DNA from: JAZLJD01 sp045617725
Lineage (GTDB): Bacteria > Bacillota > Clostridia > Lachnospirales > Lachnospiraceae
Assembly (NCBI GenBank): GCA_045617725.1
Contig: JAZLJD010000069.1
Coordinates: 1 to 24,939 of the forward strand
Reading direction: 5' to 3'
DNA: 24,939 nt
The notes below the pieces were generated by a model. It had not been told where the DNA came from. It did no database searches and was given only the letters and a program-made list of their open reading frames with translations. Shown here in pieces: positions 1 through 8,200 of this stretch (positions are counted from its first letter, which is position 1; the number at the start of each line of letters is the position of its first letter). The translations under genes were made by a program, and so were the position numbers.

Positions 1-28
1 TGTGCTAAAAACCCCCGTCCACATTGGT
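1..28. repeat. Right terminus of a palindromic element cut by the window edge
   Basis: The first 20 bases are the inverse of the terminus seen at 24650: TGTGCTAAAAACCCCCGTCC here is the reverse complement of GGACGGGGGTTTTTAGCACA. The following ACATTGGTAAAA resembles the right flank of the element at 10593-10935 (CATTGGTAAAA). This therefore looks like the right end of another member of the same repeat family, with its body upstream of the window. The promoter of the first gene begins about six bases after it. Confidence 0.7.
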
Positions 29-33
29 AAAAA

Positions 34-62
34 TTGTTTTTGGCCACCGTGTCTGTTATAAT
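34..62 (+). promoter_or_regulatory. Sigma-A promoter of the alpha/beta-hydrolase gene
   Basis: TTGTTT (34-39), a 17-nt spacer and a perfect TATAAT (57-62) preceded by TGT, which makes an extended -10. The expected start of transcription is near 69, about 53 nt before the ATG at 122. A hairpin, CGGGCGC/GCGCCCG (69-88), would lie at the very 5' end of the message and may stabilise it. Confidence 0.75.
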
Positions 63-121
63 AGTATGCGGGCGCAGATAAGCGCCCGAAAGCAGTTTGT
101 TACATTAAGAGGAGGTATTTT

Positions 122-1717
122 ATGGCTATGATGGAAAGACCGACCGTTACCACTTTGGCTGACGGTGGCAAGTACTGGGAGCATGAATTTGAGAAATTTT
201 ACTTAAAAGCATATGTTCCCGCAACTAAGATTGACGGAAAGGTCAACAATTACACATTCCGGGCGCCGCTCTTGCTTGTGTTTGAAGAGGAACGCAAGAG
301 TTGCGAGGAAGCTATTAAGTTTGCTGAGGAAAGTGGCCTTGCAGGAATCGCATCGGCTGTGGATTCCAGCGTTCTGTTTGTATATCCGACCTGTGATGGC
401 GGATGGGCCGGAGCCAAAGAGGATTTCTATGCGGCGATTATCGCTGAAGTTAAGATGAATCCTTACTATGAAGACGGTATCATTGAGATGACCGACTTTT
501 TTACGAGAGAGTTCAAGGGATGCTTTGTGCGTGGCGCGATTTTCCGCGCTGATATTTACAGTTACGGTGCATCTGCTGATTATGTTGCAACCAATTTATT
601 GAAGAAGTTGGATGGTGAGTACCTTTGGGGACCCGGCGAGATTACTCCGGCTATGTGCTCCATGGAGCGCCTGTCCGTAGTACCGCAGGTGGAGCGTAAG
701 GATATCGGTATTCTGAGCGTGGGCAACAGCGATGAGATCAACGCAGCTTTCAAGGATTGCGAGAATCTGCTGATCAAGGACAAAGCGGATTATGCAGGTG
801 ACTTCAAGGCTTTTGTACGCAAGTTTAAGATGTGGTGTGGCAACATGGAAATCGAGCCTGACTTTGAAGCACTTGATATGACGGAAGAGGCCGGCTACAC
901 ACTGGTGCAGACTAGCCCGGATCATTTTGGCAAGTACAAAGGAACCACCGAGCACAAGGTTGGATACTTTGCATACTATAACAATGATGCATTCAAAAAC
1001 GGCCCTGCGCCCCTTCTTCTTGGCTTCCATGGAGGCGGGGATTCATCCATGTTCCTGACCTTCGTTTCCGGTTGGTGGGAAGTTTGTCACAAGTATGGCT
1101 TTTTGTATGTCGCAATCGAGAATCATCAGGATGTGACGGCTACCGAGGCTATGGAAGTTCTTGCAGATCTTAAGAAGAAGTACAACATCGACGAGCATCG
1201 TATTTATGCGTCCGGATTTTCGATGGGCAGCGGTAAGACCTGGGATATGTATCAGGAGTATCCGGAGGTGTTTGCCGGCCTCGCTCCTGCCAGCGCATTA
1301 TTCCCGGTACGTAACAATCCGTTTGGTAAGGATTTGGGTGACCGCCTTAACACTACGGTTCCCGTTCCCATTTTCTACAGTGGTGGCGAAAAATCACATC
1401 TTCCGGAGCTGCCGTTCCAGGCTGAGTCGGGACTTGAGCGTATTAACTATTGCGCTGAGGTCAATAAGCTTAAAAAGAAGTTTGACTTAAACTATGCAGA
1501 GAAGGATTCCTGGGAGGATCCGATTTACGGTGTTCCCGGCGATCGCGTTGAGAAGATACTCGATGAATCACGCGGAAGTACATTGACTATCAATTACTAC
1601 GACAGTGAGGATGGTGTTTGCAGAACTGCGTTTGCAAGTATCAGCGAGCAGGTTCATGAGTGCCGTCATCATACCATCGAGAATGCATGGAAGTTCATCT
1701 CCCGGTTTACCCGCTAG
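122..1717 (+). CDS. Alpha/beta-hydrolase, PHB-depolymerase/esterase-like, cytoplasmic
   Basis: A 531-aa serine hydrolase. The C-terminal half carries the alpha/beta-hydrolase features: an oxyanion-hole segment LLGFHGGGDS (around 300), the nucleophile elbow ASGFSMGSG with Ser367, and a likely catalytic His in VHECRHHTIENAW near the C terminus. This layout is typical of esterase/PHB-depolymerase-like enzymes that act on acyl or aryl esters. Residues 1 to about 280 do not match a domain I can name and may be a lid or accessory domain. No signal peptide or membrane segment is visible, so it is probably cytoplasmic and acts on imported esters. The start at 122 is fixed by AGGAGG (110-115), six bases upstream. 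The gene is monocistronic: it has its own promoter, and a palindromic element follows five bases after the stop. The substrate cannot be read from the sequence. Confidence 0.85.
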   Translation: MAMMERPTVTTLADGGKYWEHEFEKFYLKAYVPATKIDGKVNNYTFRAPLLLVFEEERKSCEEAIKFAEESGLAGIASAVDSSVLFVYPTCDGGWAGAKEDFYAAIIAEVKMNPYYEDGIIEMTDFFTREFKGCFVRGAIFRADIYSYGASADYVATNLLKKLDGEYLWGPGEITPAMCSMERLSVVPQVERKDIGILSVGNSDEINAAFKDCENLLIKDKADYAGDFKAFVRKFKMWCGNMEIEPDFEALDMTEEAGYTLVQTSPDHFGKYKGTTEHKVGYFAYYNNDAFKNGPAPLLLGFHGGGDSSMFLTFVSGWWEVCHKYGFLYVAIENHQDVTATEAMEVLADLKKKYNIDEHRIYASGFSMGSGKTWDMYQEYPEVFAGLAPASALFPVRNNPFGKDLGDRLNTTVPVPIFYSGGEKSHLPELPFQAESGLERINYCAEVNKLKKKFDLNYAEKDSWEDPIYGVPGDRVEKILDESRGSTLTINYYDSEDGVCRTAFASISEQVHECRHHTIENAWKFISRFTR

Positions 1718-1721
1718 ACAA

Positions 1722-2114
1722 GTGGGGACGGGGGTTTCTGTCACATTAAAGCACTAAAGCGTCGTCTGCGTGGCGGGTTCCCGCGTCGGCAGCCTGCGCG
1801 GCATGGCTCGAACAATTTCATATAGGGCTCACAACGCCTCCGAGTTGTGATTTTCTAAGATCTTTGGCGCAACCGATGTACCGGCAACGCAATCGGCTCC
1901 AAAGCGACATCCATGTCGCTTTGACCCCTCTCCCGACCATCCGGGTCGGGAGCTGCTGTGTTCTGACAAATCTCTAAGAAAATCTACAACTCTCCGCTAC
2001 TGATTCGCCCTATATGAATTGCTTCTCGCCTGCGCGGCATGGCGAGCCGACGCGGGTTCCCGCCGCATGGCCGGCGCTTTAGCGCTTTAATGTGACAGAA
2101 ACCCCCGTCCCCAC
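1722..2114. repeat. Long nested inverted-repeat element 1 (393 nt, REP/MITE-like)
   Basis: The element runs from GTGGGGAC to GTCCCCAC. The outer arms of about 40 nt differ at only one or two positions: they begin GTGGGGACGGGGGTTTCTGT and continue through CACATTAAAGC(A/G)CTAAAGCG. Further in, the arms still pair, with gaps, through a TTCCCGCGTCGGC segment, a CAATTT/CAATTC-ATATAGGGC segment and GAGTTGTNATTTTCT, down to about 1862 and 1970. The roughly 100-nt centre holds two perfect hairpins: 1901-1922 (10-bp stem AAAGCGACAT/ATGTCGCTTT, 2-nt loop) and 1930-1952 (9-bp stem CTCCCGACC/GGTCGGGAG). It has no coding potential. It starts four bases after the stop of the upstream gene and ends eight bases before the next promoter. 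This is a non-autonomous repeat; no transposase lies in the window. Confidence 0.8.
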
Positions 2115-2122
2115 ATTTCCAA

Positions 2123-2151
2123 TTTACATAACTCAAAAGATGTGCTATCAT
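2123..2151 (+). promoter_or_regulatory. Promoter of the first hybrid histidine kinase
   Basis: TTTACA (2123-2128), a 17-nt spacer and TATCAT (2146-2151), each one base off consensus. The predicted start of transcription is near 2158. This rules out translation from an upstream in-frame GTG at 2142 and supports the ATG at 2208. It lies eight bases beyond the end of the inverted-repeat element. Confidence 0.65.
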
Positions 2152-2207
2152 ACATCTTGTATGATTCCCTATATGACATGGGGGATTACCGATGTGGGGA
2201 TAGAATA

Positions 2208-4976
2208 ATGAGTACTACGTATGCGATGACGACGGTCTTCCTGCTGATCCTACTGACTATGATCATGATTAATGCAGGACGCAGGTTGAAGGGCAGCAAC
2301 CATCGGAATATCTCCGGGATGCTGATTCTGACCACAATACTTTATGTTGTCATGGACTACGTTTGGCTGGCCTGCTATGTGGCGGAAGCCTACAACCGTA
2401 GTCTTTTTATTGCGGTCAATTTCCTGTTTTGCCTTATCTATATGACCCTCCCGTATTTCTGGTTCTTCTTCTCCCAGCATTTCATCACGAATCTAAAGCA
2501 GCATCGCATCTACGGAATCATTTCCCTCTTTCCCTGGATTGCCAACATGCTTTCCCTACTTATGACTCTCTTCGGCGCCGACCTCGTTTTCATTGTCGGC
2601 GACACCGGCAATCGTTATCAGCGCGGTCCGCTGTTCCATATGTTCTCGAATATAAATCTTCTGTATTATTTCGTTCCAATCCTGCAGACTATCCTTTTCT
2701 TATGCCGTGCCAAAAACAAATCCGGGGAAGACCGCCGTGTTTTCTGGAATATCCTGGGCTTCTCACTGGTTCCCGCCTTGGGCGTATTCTTTTACACCTA
2801 CGTTATCCCGGAAACGGACATCTATCCCTTCCAGCCCTTCTGCTTCTTCACTGGCGTCGTTTTTGCCTATACGGTAATTGTGAACGACGCGCAGCGCGCG
2901 CAGGATGCACTGCGGGCAGAAACAAGGCGTAAGGAGACCCTGGCCAATGAGAAACTGGCTGAAGCCAAAGCGATAGCACGACAGTCAGATATCATCAATT
3001 CCCTGGGCGAGGCATTTGTTTTTATCGGTCTTACAGATATTGTGGAAAAAAGAACGGACATCATTCATGCATCCCCACTGGCGGCCCGCACATTCCTGCA
3101 GCTTGCCGGCGGCGGTTCCTATTTTCCGGATCTTTGCAAGCAGATTACAGATATTGTGCATCCGGATGACCGCAGGGCTTTCCTCGAGGATTCAGATGAG
3201 ACGGTTATTCTGGCGGCCCTTCAGCGCGAAGGCGCCTACAAGATTGATACAAGATTCGTTTTAGGCAGGGAAGAAAAATATTATCGTATTAAGTTTACGC
3301 TCCTAAATGCCGATGTAAATAAAGTGGTTGTCGGACTTTTGGACATTGATGCGCAGGTTCGGCATGAAATGGAGCTGGGCCGTATGGAGGGTTACCGGAA
3401 GGCGCAGCAGTTCGCGGATGCTTTTTTGCATTCCTATGTTTCAGCCTACTATATTGATTTGAACGACTGCACCCAGATTGTATTCCATCGTGACGAGTAT
3501 TTGAGCGAGCAGTACGGCGACATCACCAATTACCTCACATCCATCACGGAATACATTATGACGGATGTGCACGAGGCGGACCGCGACGAGATGCTTAAGG
3601 CAGTGCAACCCGCCTACATCCGTAGCAAGCTGCAATCACAGGAAAAGTACATCGTATACATGCGTGATGTGTCGCAGCCCGACATGCGCTGGTACCGTTT
3701 TGAGGTTTCCCGCGGCGCCGATAAGGACCATGCCGGACTTTCTTTCGTTGATGTGACGGAGCGTATCGAGCAGGATGCGGCTATCCAAAAGGAACTGGAG
3801 GAAGCGCGTGAGAAGGCCGATGCGGCCAGCGTTGCCAAGTCGAATTTCCTGTTCAACATGTCCCATGATATAAGAACTCCGTTGAATGCGATTACGGGGT
3901 TCACCATGATGGCCCAAAAATATGCTGACAACCCGGAACGCATTCGCGATTACCTCAATAAAATCGACACTTCCGGACAGCAATTGCTGGCACTTATCAA
4001 TGAAGTGCTGGAAATGTCACGCATAGAATCCGGAAAACTTGAACTGAATCTTTCGCCCGTGAATGTTACGGAAAGTTACAGTGCCATGATTGCAGTTTTC
4101 ACAGCGCAGGCAGAGGCCAAAAACCTGGCTTTTCACCATGAGTTGCGGCATATCAGACACCTGAATGTATGGGCCGATGTCTCCAAGATGAGCCAGATTA
4201 CCATCAATGTGACCGGGAATGCCATAAAGTATACGCCGGCCGGCGGTTCTATCGAATTCATACTGGAAGAGGAAGCCTGCGGACGAGAAGGTTATGCAAG
4301 CTACAAACTGCAAGTTGCGGATACGGGAATCGGCATGAGTTCGGAATTTTTGGAGCATCTGTTTGATCCTTTTTCGCGCGAGCAGAATTCAACGGTCAGT
4401 TCCATTCAGGGCACCGGCCTGGGCATGGCCATAGTGAAAGATATTGTAAACTTTCTGGGTGGAAGGATCTGCGTAAGCTCGAAGCCCGGGGAAGGAACGG
4501 TCTTTGAAATTACAATTGATTTGAAGATTTGTGATGCACCCGAAATTTTGGAAGAAGATGCCGGTTCTTCCGACTCTGATTTTCTGAAAGGCAAAAAAGT
4601 ACTTGTCGTAGAGGATAATGAACTGAATCGTGAGATCACCATAGATGTATTGCAGGATTATGGCATGCTGATTGAAGAAGCAACGGATGGTGATATTGCG
4701 GTTGAGATGGTTCGGAATTCATTGGAACGTGGAGAATCTTCCTATTATGATTTGATCATCATGGATGTCCAGATGCCGCACATGAACGGATTTGATGCAA
4801 CGAGGGCTATTCGTGCATTGCCCGGAATGCAGGAGAAACATATCCCTATCATTGCCATGACTGCCAATGCTTTTGCCGAGGATGCACAAAAAGCGTTGGA
4901 AGCCGGTATGGATGCACATGTGGCCAAGCCAATCAGCATTCAAAAGCTACTTGCAACCTTGAAAAAACTCATGTGA
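2208..4976 (+). CDS. Membrane hybrid histidine kinase (7TM sensor, PAS-like, HisKA, HATPase, receiver)
   Basis: A 922-aa sensor kinase with its own receiver. Residues 1 to about 225 form about seven hydrophobic helices, the 7TM histidine-kinase N-terminal type. A short coiled coil and two PAS-like regions (about 265-385 and 390-530) follow. The H-box FLFNMSHDIRTPLN places the phospho-accepting His at 553. The ATPase domain has a GNAIKYTP N-box (Asn671), DTGIGM and GTGLGM. The C-terminal receiver has the acidic pair E802/D803, phospho-Asp853 in IIMDVQMP, and the AMTANAF and AKPIS segments. Phosphate should pass from His553 to Asp853 and on to an unlinked Hpt protein. The start at 2208 follows GTGGGGA with seven bases of spacing; a longer GTG start at 2142 would lie upstream of the likely transcript start. 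No regulator gene is adjacent. All catalytic residues are intact. The ligand is unknown. Confidence 0.9.
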   Translation: MSTTYAMTTVFLLILLTMIMINAGRRLKGSNHRNISGMLILTTILYVVMDYVWLACYVAEAYNRSLFIAVNFLFCLIYMTLPYFWFFFSQHFITNLKQHRIYGIISLFPWIANMLSLLMTLFGADLVFIVGDTGNRYQRGPLFHMFSNINLLYYFVPILQTILFLCRAKNKSGEDRRVFWNILGFSLVPALGVFFYTYVIPETDIYPFQPFCFFTGVVFAYTVIVNDAQRAQDALRAETRRKETLANEKLAEAKAIARQSDIINSLGEAFVFIGLTDIVEKRTDIIHASPLAARTFLQLAGGGSYFPDLCKQITDIVHPDDRRAFLEDSDETVILAALQREGAYKIDTRFVLGREEKYYRIKFTLLNADVNKVVVGLLDIDAQVRHEMELGRMEGYRKAQQFADAFLHSYVSAYYIDLNDCTQIVFHRDEYLSEQYGDITNYLTSITEYIMTDVHEADRDEMLKAVQPAYIRSKLQSQEKYIVYMRDVSQPDMRWYRFEVSRGADKDHAGLSFVDVTERIEQDAAIQKELEEAREKADAASVAKSNFLFNMSHDIRTPLNAITGFTMMAQKYADNPERIRDYLNKIDTSGQQLLALINEVLEMSRIESGKLELNLSPVNVTESYSAMIAVFTAQAEAKNLAFHHELRHIRHLNVWADVSKMSQITINVTGNAIKYTPAGGSIEFILEEEACGREGYASYKLQVADTGIGMSSEFLEHLFDPFSREQNSTVSSIQGTGLGMAIVKDIVNFLGGRICVSSKPGEGTVFEITIDLKICDAPEILEEDAGSSDSDFLKGKKVLVVEDNELNREITIDVLQDYGMLIEEATDGDIAVEMVRNSLERGESSYYDLIIMDVQMPHMNGFDATRAIRALPGMQEKHIPIIAMTANAFAEDAQKALEAGMDAHVAKPISIQKLLATLKKLM

Positions 4977-5049
4977 GCATTAACGAAAAATTAACGGAGA
5001 TTATTTCGGGAAAAAAGCATATAGCAATTTACATAAATGGTTAATGGTG

Positions 5050-5078
5050 TTAAACTCTTAATAGTGTTTTTGTAGAAT
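5050..5078 (+). promoter_or_regulatory. Candidate promoter of the LysM protein gene
   Basis: TTAAAC (5050-5055), 17 nt, TAGAAT (5073-5078). The -35 is weak (3/6) and the -10 is good (5/6). Transcription would start near 5085 and give a leader of about 160 nt. No terminator is visible between the kinase stop at 4976 and this site, so some read-through is possible. Confidence 0.45.
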
Positions 5079-5173
5079 GGAAGGAATATGATGGTAGATA
5101 TAGTGGTTTGTTTGCATAGTCTACGCTATATTTGGCTATTTTTTCCTGAGGTAACTTTTATTTTTTGTATCTA

Positions 5174-5215
5174 AGAGTACCGGACACCTTACGGGACTCG
5201 TAAGATAAAGACTCT
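5174..5215 (+). promoter_or_regulatory. Structured leader segment upstream of the LysM gene
   Basis: An inner perfect 6-bp hairpin, CTTACG/CGTAAG with loop GGACT (5188-5204), sits inside an outer 5-bp helix, AGAGT (5174-5178) with ACTCT (5211-5215). The structure ends 17 nt before the GGAGG at 5233. The rest of 4977-5246 is AT-rich with a further weak ATATAG/CTATAT pairing and no ORF. It does not match a riboswitch consensus that I can recall. It could be a cis-regulatory RNA or simply a stabilising 5' structure. Confidence 0.35.
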
Positions 5216-5246
5216 CTATCAAAATAAAGAATGGAGGAAATTTTAA

Positions 5247-8200
5247 ATGAGAGAGAAATTTAAAAAGGGACGTGAACTGAAGCGCGTGCTCAGCTTTGTC
5301 CTTGCTCTGGCGATGATTATCACTTTATTGCCTCAGTTTGGACTGAACACTTATGCTGAGTGGAACGCCGAGAACGCAGTTGCTTATGTAACAGAAGGCA
5401 ACCGTTACTTTGGTTCACTGCAGGAAGCGCTTGATTATGTTACTGATCAGGCAGTGATTCTTCCTGCACAGGTATACTTGTTGAAGGATGCTGAAGGAGC
5501 CGAGTATGATTCCGACAAGTCGGTTACTATCTACTTGGAAGGTCATGCTGTAGATGGCGGCCTTTTCTTTGGAACGCATACGGGAAATGCTACCATTCGT
5601 AATGGTATTCTCTGTGATCAGGACTTCCTTTTGTTTGCAGACGGCGGTTATGTTGTAGCTGAGGATGTAGTTTTTGACGATGGCTATATAGCTGCAGGAA
5701 CGGCTTACGGCGCTACGATTGTACTTAATAATTGTTCAGTTGCGGATGGTGGTGTAACGTATTTGGCCGATGAAGATCACTGCGATGGAACAATATCGGT
5801 TAAGGGTGGCAGCTATCAACTGAGTTCCGCATTGGCGTGGGGTGAGACTAACTTAATCGTACATGAAGGAACGTTGGTATCTGGTTATATCTACATGGAC
5901 TTTGTCGCTGAAGGATGTGCCTCGGTTGACGCAGGAGATGGATGGTCGAAGGTAATACCTCATTCTTCCTTTGACCTTCGTGATCACTGGGGATTATATA
6001 TGTGTACGTATGATGAGCCGGACCAGGAGGATTTGAATCCCAGCGGTAATACATTTGCAACTTTCGCGGGCTGGTCTACCGAAATCGATGATTCATGTCA
6101 GATTGTTTCGAAAGGTGCGGACAATGTGTATGATTTGAGTGATTTCACAACGATAGGCGGTGAGTATTATGCAGTTTATACTTACAATGGACAGTTAGTA
6201 CATACGGAACCGTTATACCTCGAAGATTCCAATCAGGCCGGCACAGGTTATGTATGGGATGCTGCAAGCAGGACCCTTACCCTGAACGGATTCTATTTCC
6301 TGAACGGTATGGATCAATCGGACTGGTATGAAGGCTATTGTCCTGCTATAAACATTGATGGCGATGCTAATGTAGTAGTGGAAGGTGAGAACGTTATTAT
6401 TGGCGCCGGCTCTGAGAACTGTGACGACGCCGGCATTGATGCAAGTGGTGTTCTCAACATTACCGGTACCGGCACTCTGAGCATTGCTGTGGATTCATGG
6501 GCATTTTGTGCTGATGATTATGATCCTTCTGATGAAGTTAATGAAAGCGTAATCATTGACGGACCTTCGATTAGCATATGGACAGAAGGAACGAATCGTG
6601 ATGATTATTATGGCACGACGATTTGGGCTTCTGAAGATTTCATAATGAATTCCGGCTCTGTTTATATTGGAGGATTTGGGGACGAAGCGATTGGAACTGG
6701 AAACGCAATCATTATTAACGATGGTGAAATCACTGTTGATGGTTATGAATATGATGAAGATAGCAACGATTATGATAGTTGTATAGATTGTGGATTATAT
6801 GCAGGTTATGTCGAAATCAATGGTGGTTCTGTAGATTTGGTTACAGAGTACACTGCGATTGAGGCAGGAAGTGTTGCGATTAACGACGGTGAGTTGTCCG
6901 TTTATAGTAATGGAGATGATGGTATCTATGCAACATACGAGGTTGAGATTGCCGGCGGTACGGTAGAAATAGAAGCTCGTATGGGCATTGTATCTGATGA
7001 ATCTGATGTTACCATTACAGATGGCGCAGCGGTGTCGATTTTTGCAGCAGAGGAAGGTATCTATGCCTGTGACACACTTGCAATCAATGGAGCGGCTACA
7101 AGAGTAATTGTAAGGGCTCTTGGAGATTCAAATAATTACGGATTCTATGCTGATACGATTGATATCAAGGATGCTGACTATCAGGTATGGGCACAGTACT
7201 GGGACGATGAAGAGGAAGAATACTGCCCCGGCGCTGCTTTCTATTATGATACTTTAGCACTTCACAGCCAGAAGGCACGCTTCGGTGAAACACCGGATTA
7301 CGATGTTTATGTACTCGACGCAGAAGATTATGAAGGACAGCCCTATGCAGCCAAGATGATTCATAATTGGACCTATTCCATTAAGCCCGGTACTACGAAT
7401 GTAGTTGTAGCTACCTGTACGGATGCGGATTGTGATGCTTCCTATACCTTAAGCCTTACGGATAAGGGTACCCTTAAATCTCACTATGATGATATGCATG
7501 AGATGGATGAAGGCTTCTGGAGTCAGGTTAGATCCTATAGCGTATTAGGTGCTTTAGACGATCCTGACACAACAGATGTCAACGAAACGGAAGAAGAGAT
7601 TGACGCTTGGTATGCCAATGTAGACGGCTTCCATTATGACATTCCGGAAATCATTTTCTATGACAATTTGGATGATTACTTAAGCGGTAATCCGATGACT
7701 TATGAACCTGTAAATGCAGGTACTTATGTTGCAGCAATGACCATCGGAACCGTTACAGCTTATACAAGTTTCGTCATTGATAAGGATATTGCAGAAGTAA
7801 CGACAGCTCCTGTAGGCAATGACGCATTAGTTTATACTGCAACAGAGTTGGAATTACTTGATTCCCTTGGAGTGCCTTCCGACGGAGTTATGGAATACAG
7901 CTTTGATGGAACTACTTGGGTTGAAACTGCACCCAAGAAGGTTAATGCCGGAACTTACAATATTTACTACAGAGCATCCGGTGATGCAGAGCACTATGAT
8001 TCGAATCATCTGAAGACAGCGGATGAATATCCCTACATAACCGTAACGATTGATAAGGCTACGCAGGCTGCACCTGCAGCACCTACAACTTCTTATGGAG
8101 AACATAAGAGTCCGTTAAGTGGCAAGGTATTAGCAACACAGATTACCTTGGATTCTATTTCCGGTACAGGTAACGGAGCATTGGAATATGGTATTTGGGA

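Noticed and set aside
1718..2122. A composite transposon or IS element
   Set aside because: No transposase frame is present between the inverted ends, and a target-site duplication could not be identified with confidence.
2142..2207. Upstream in-frame GTG start for the first hybrid kinase
   Set aside because: It falls within the predicted -10 region and has no ribosome binding site. ATG 2208 has GGGGA at seven bases.
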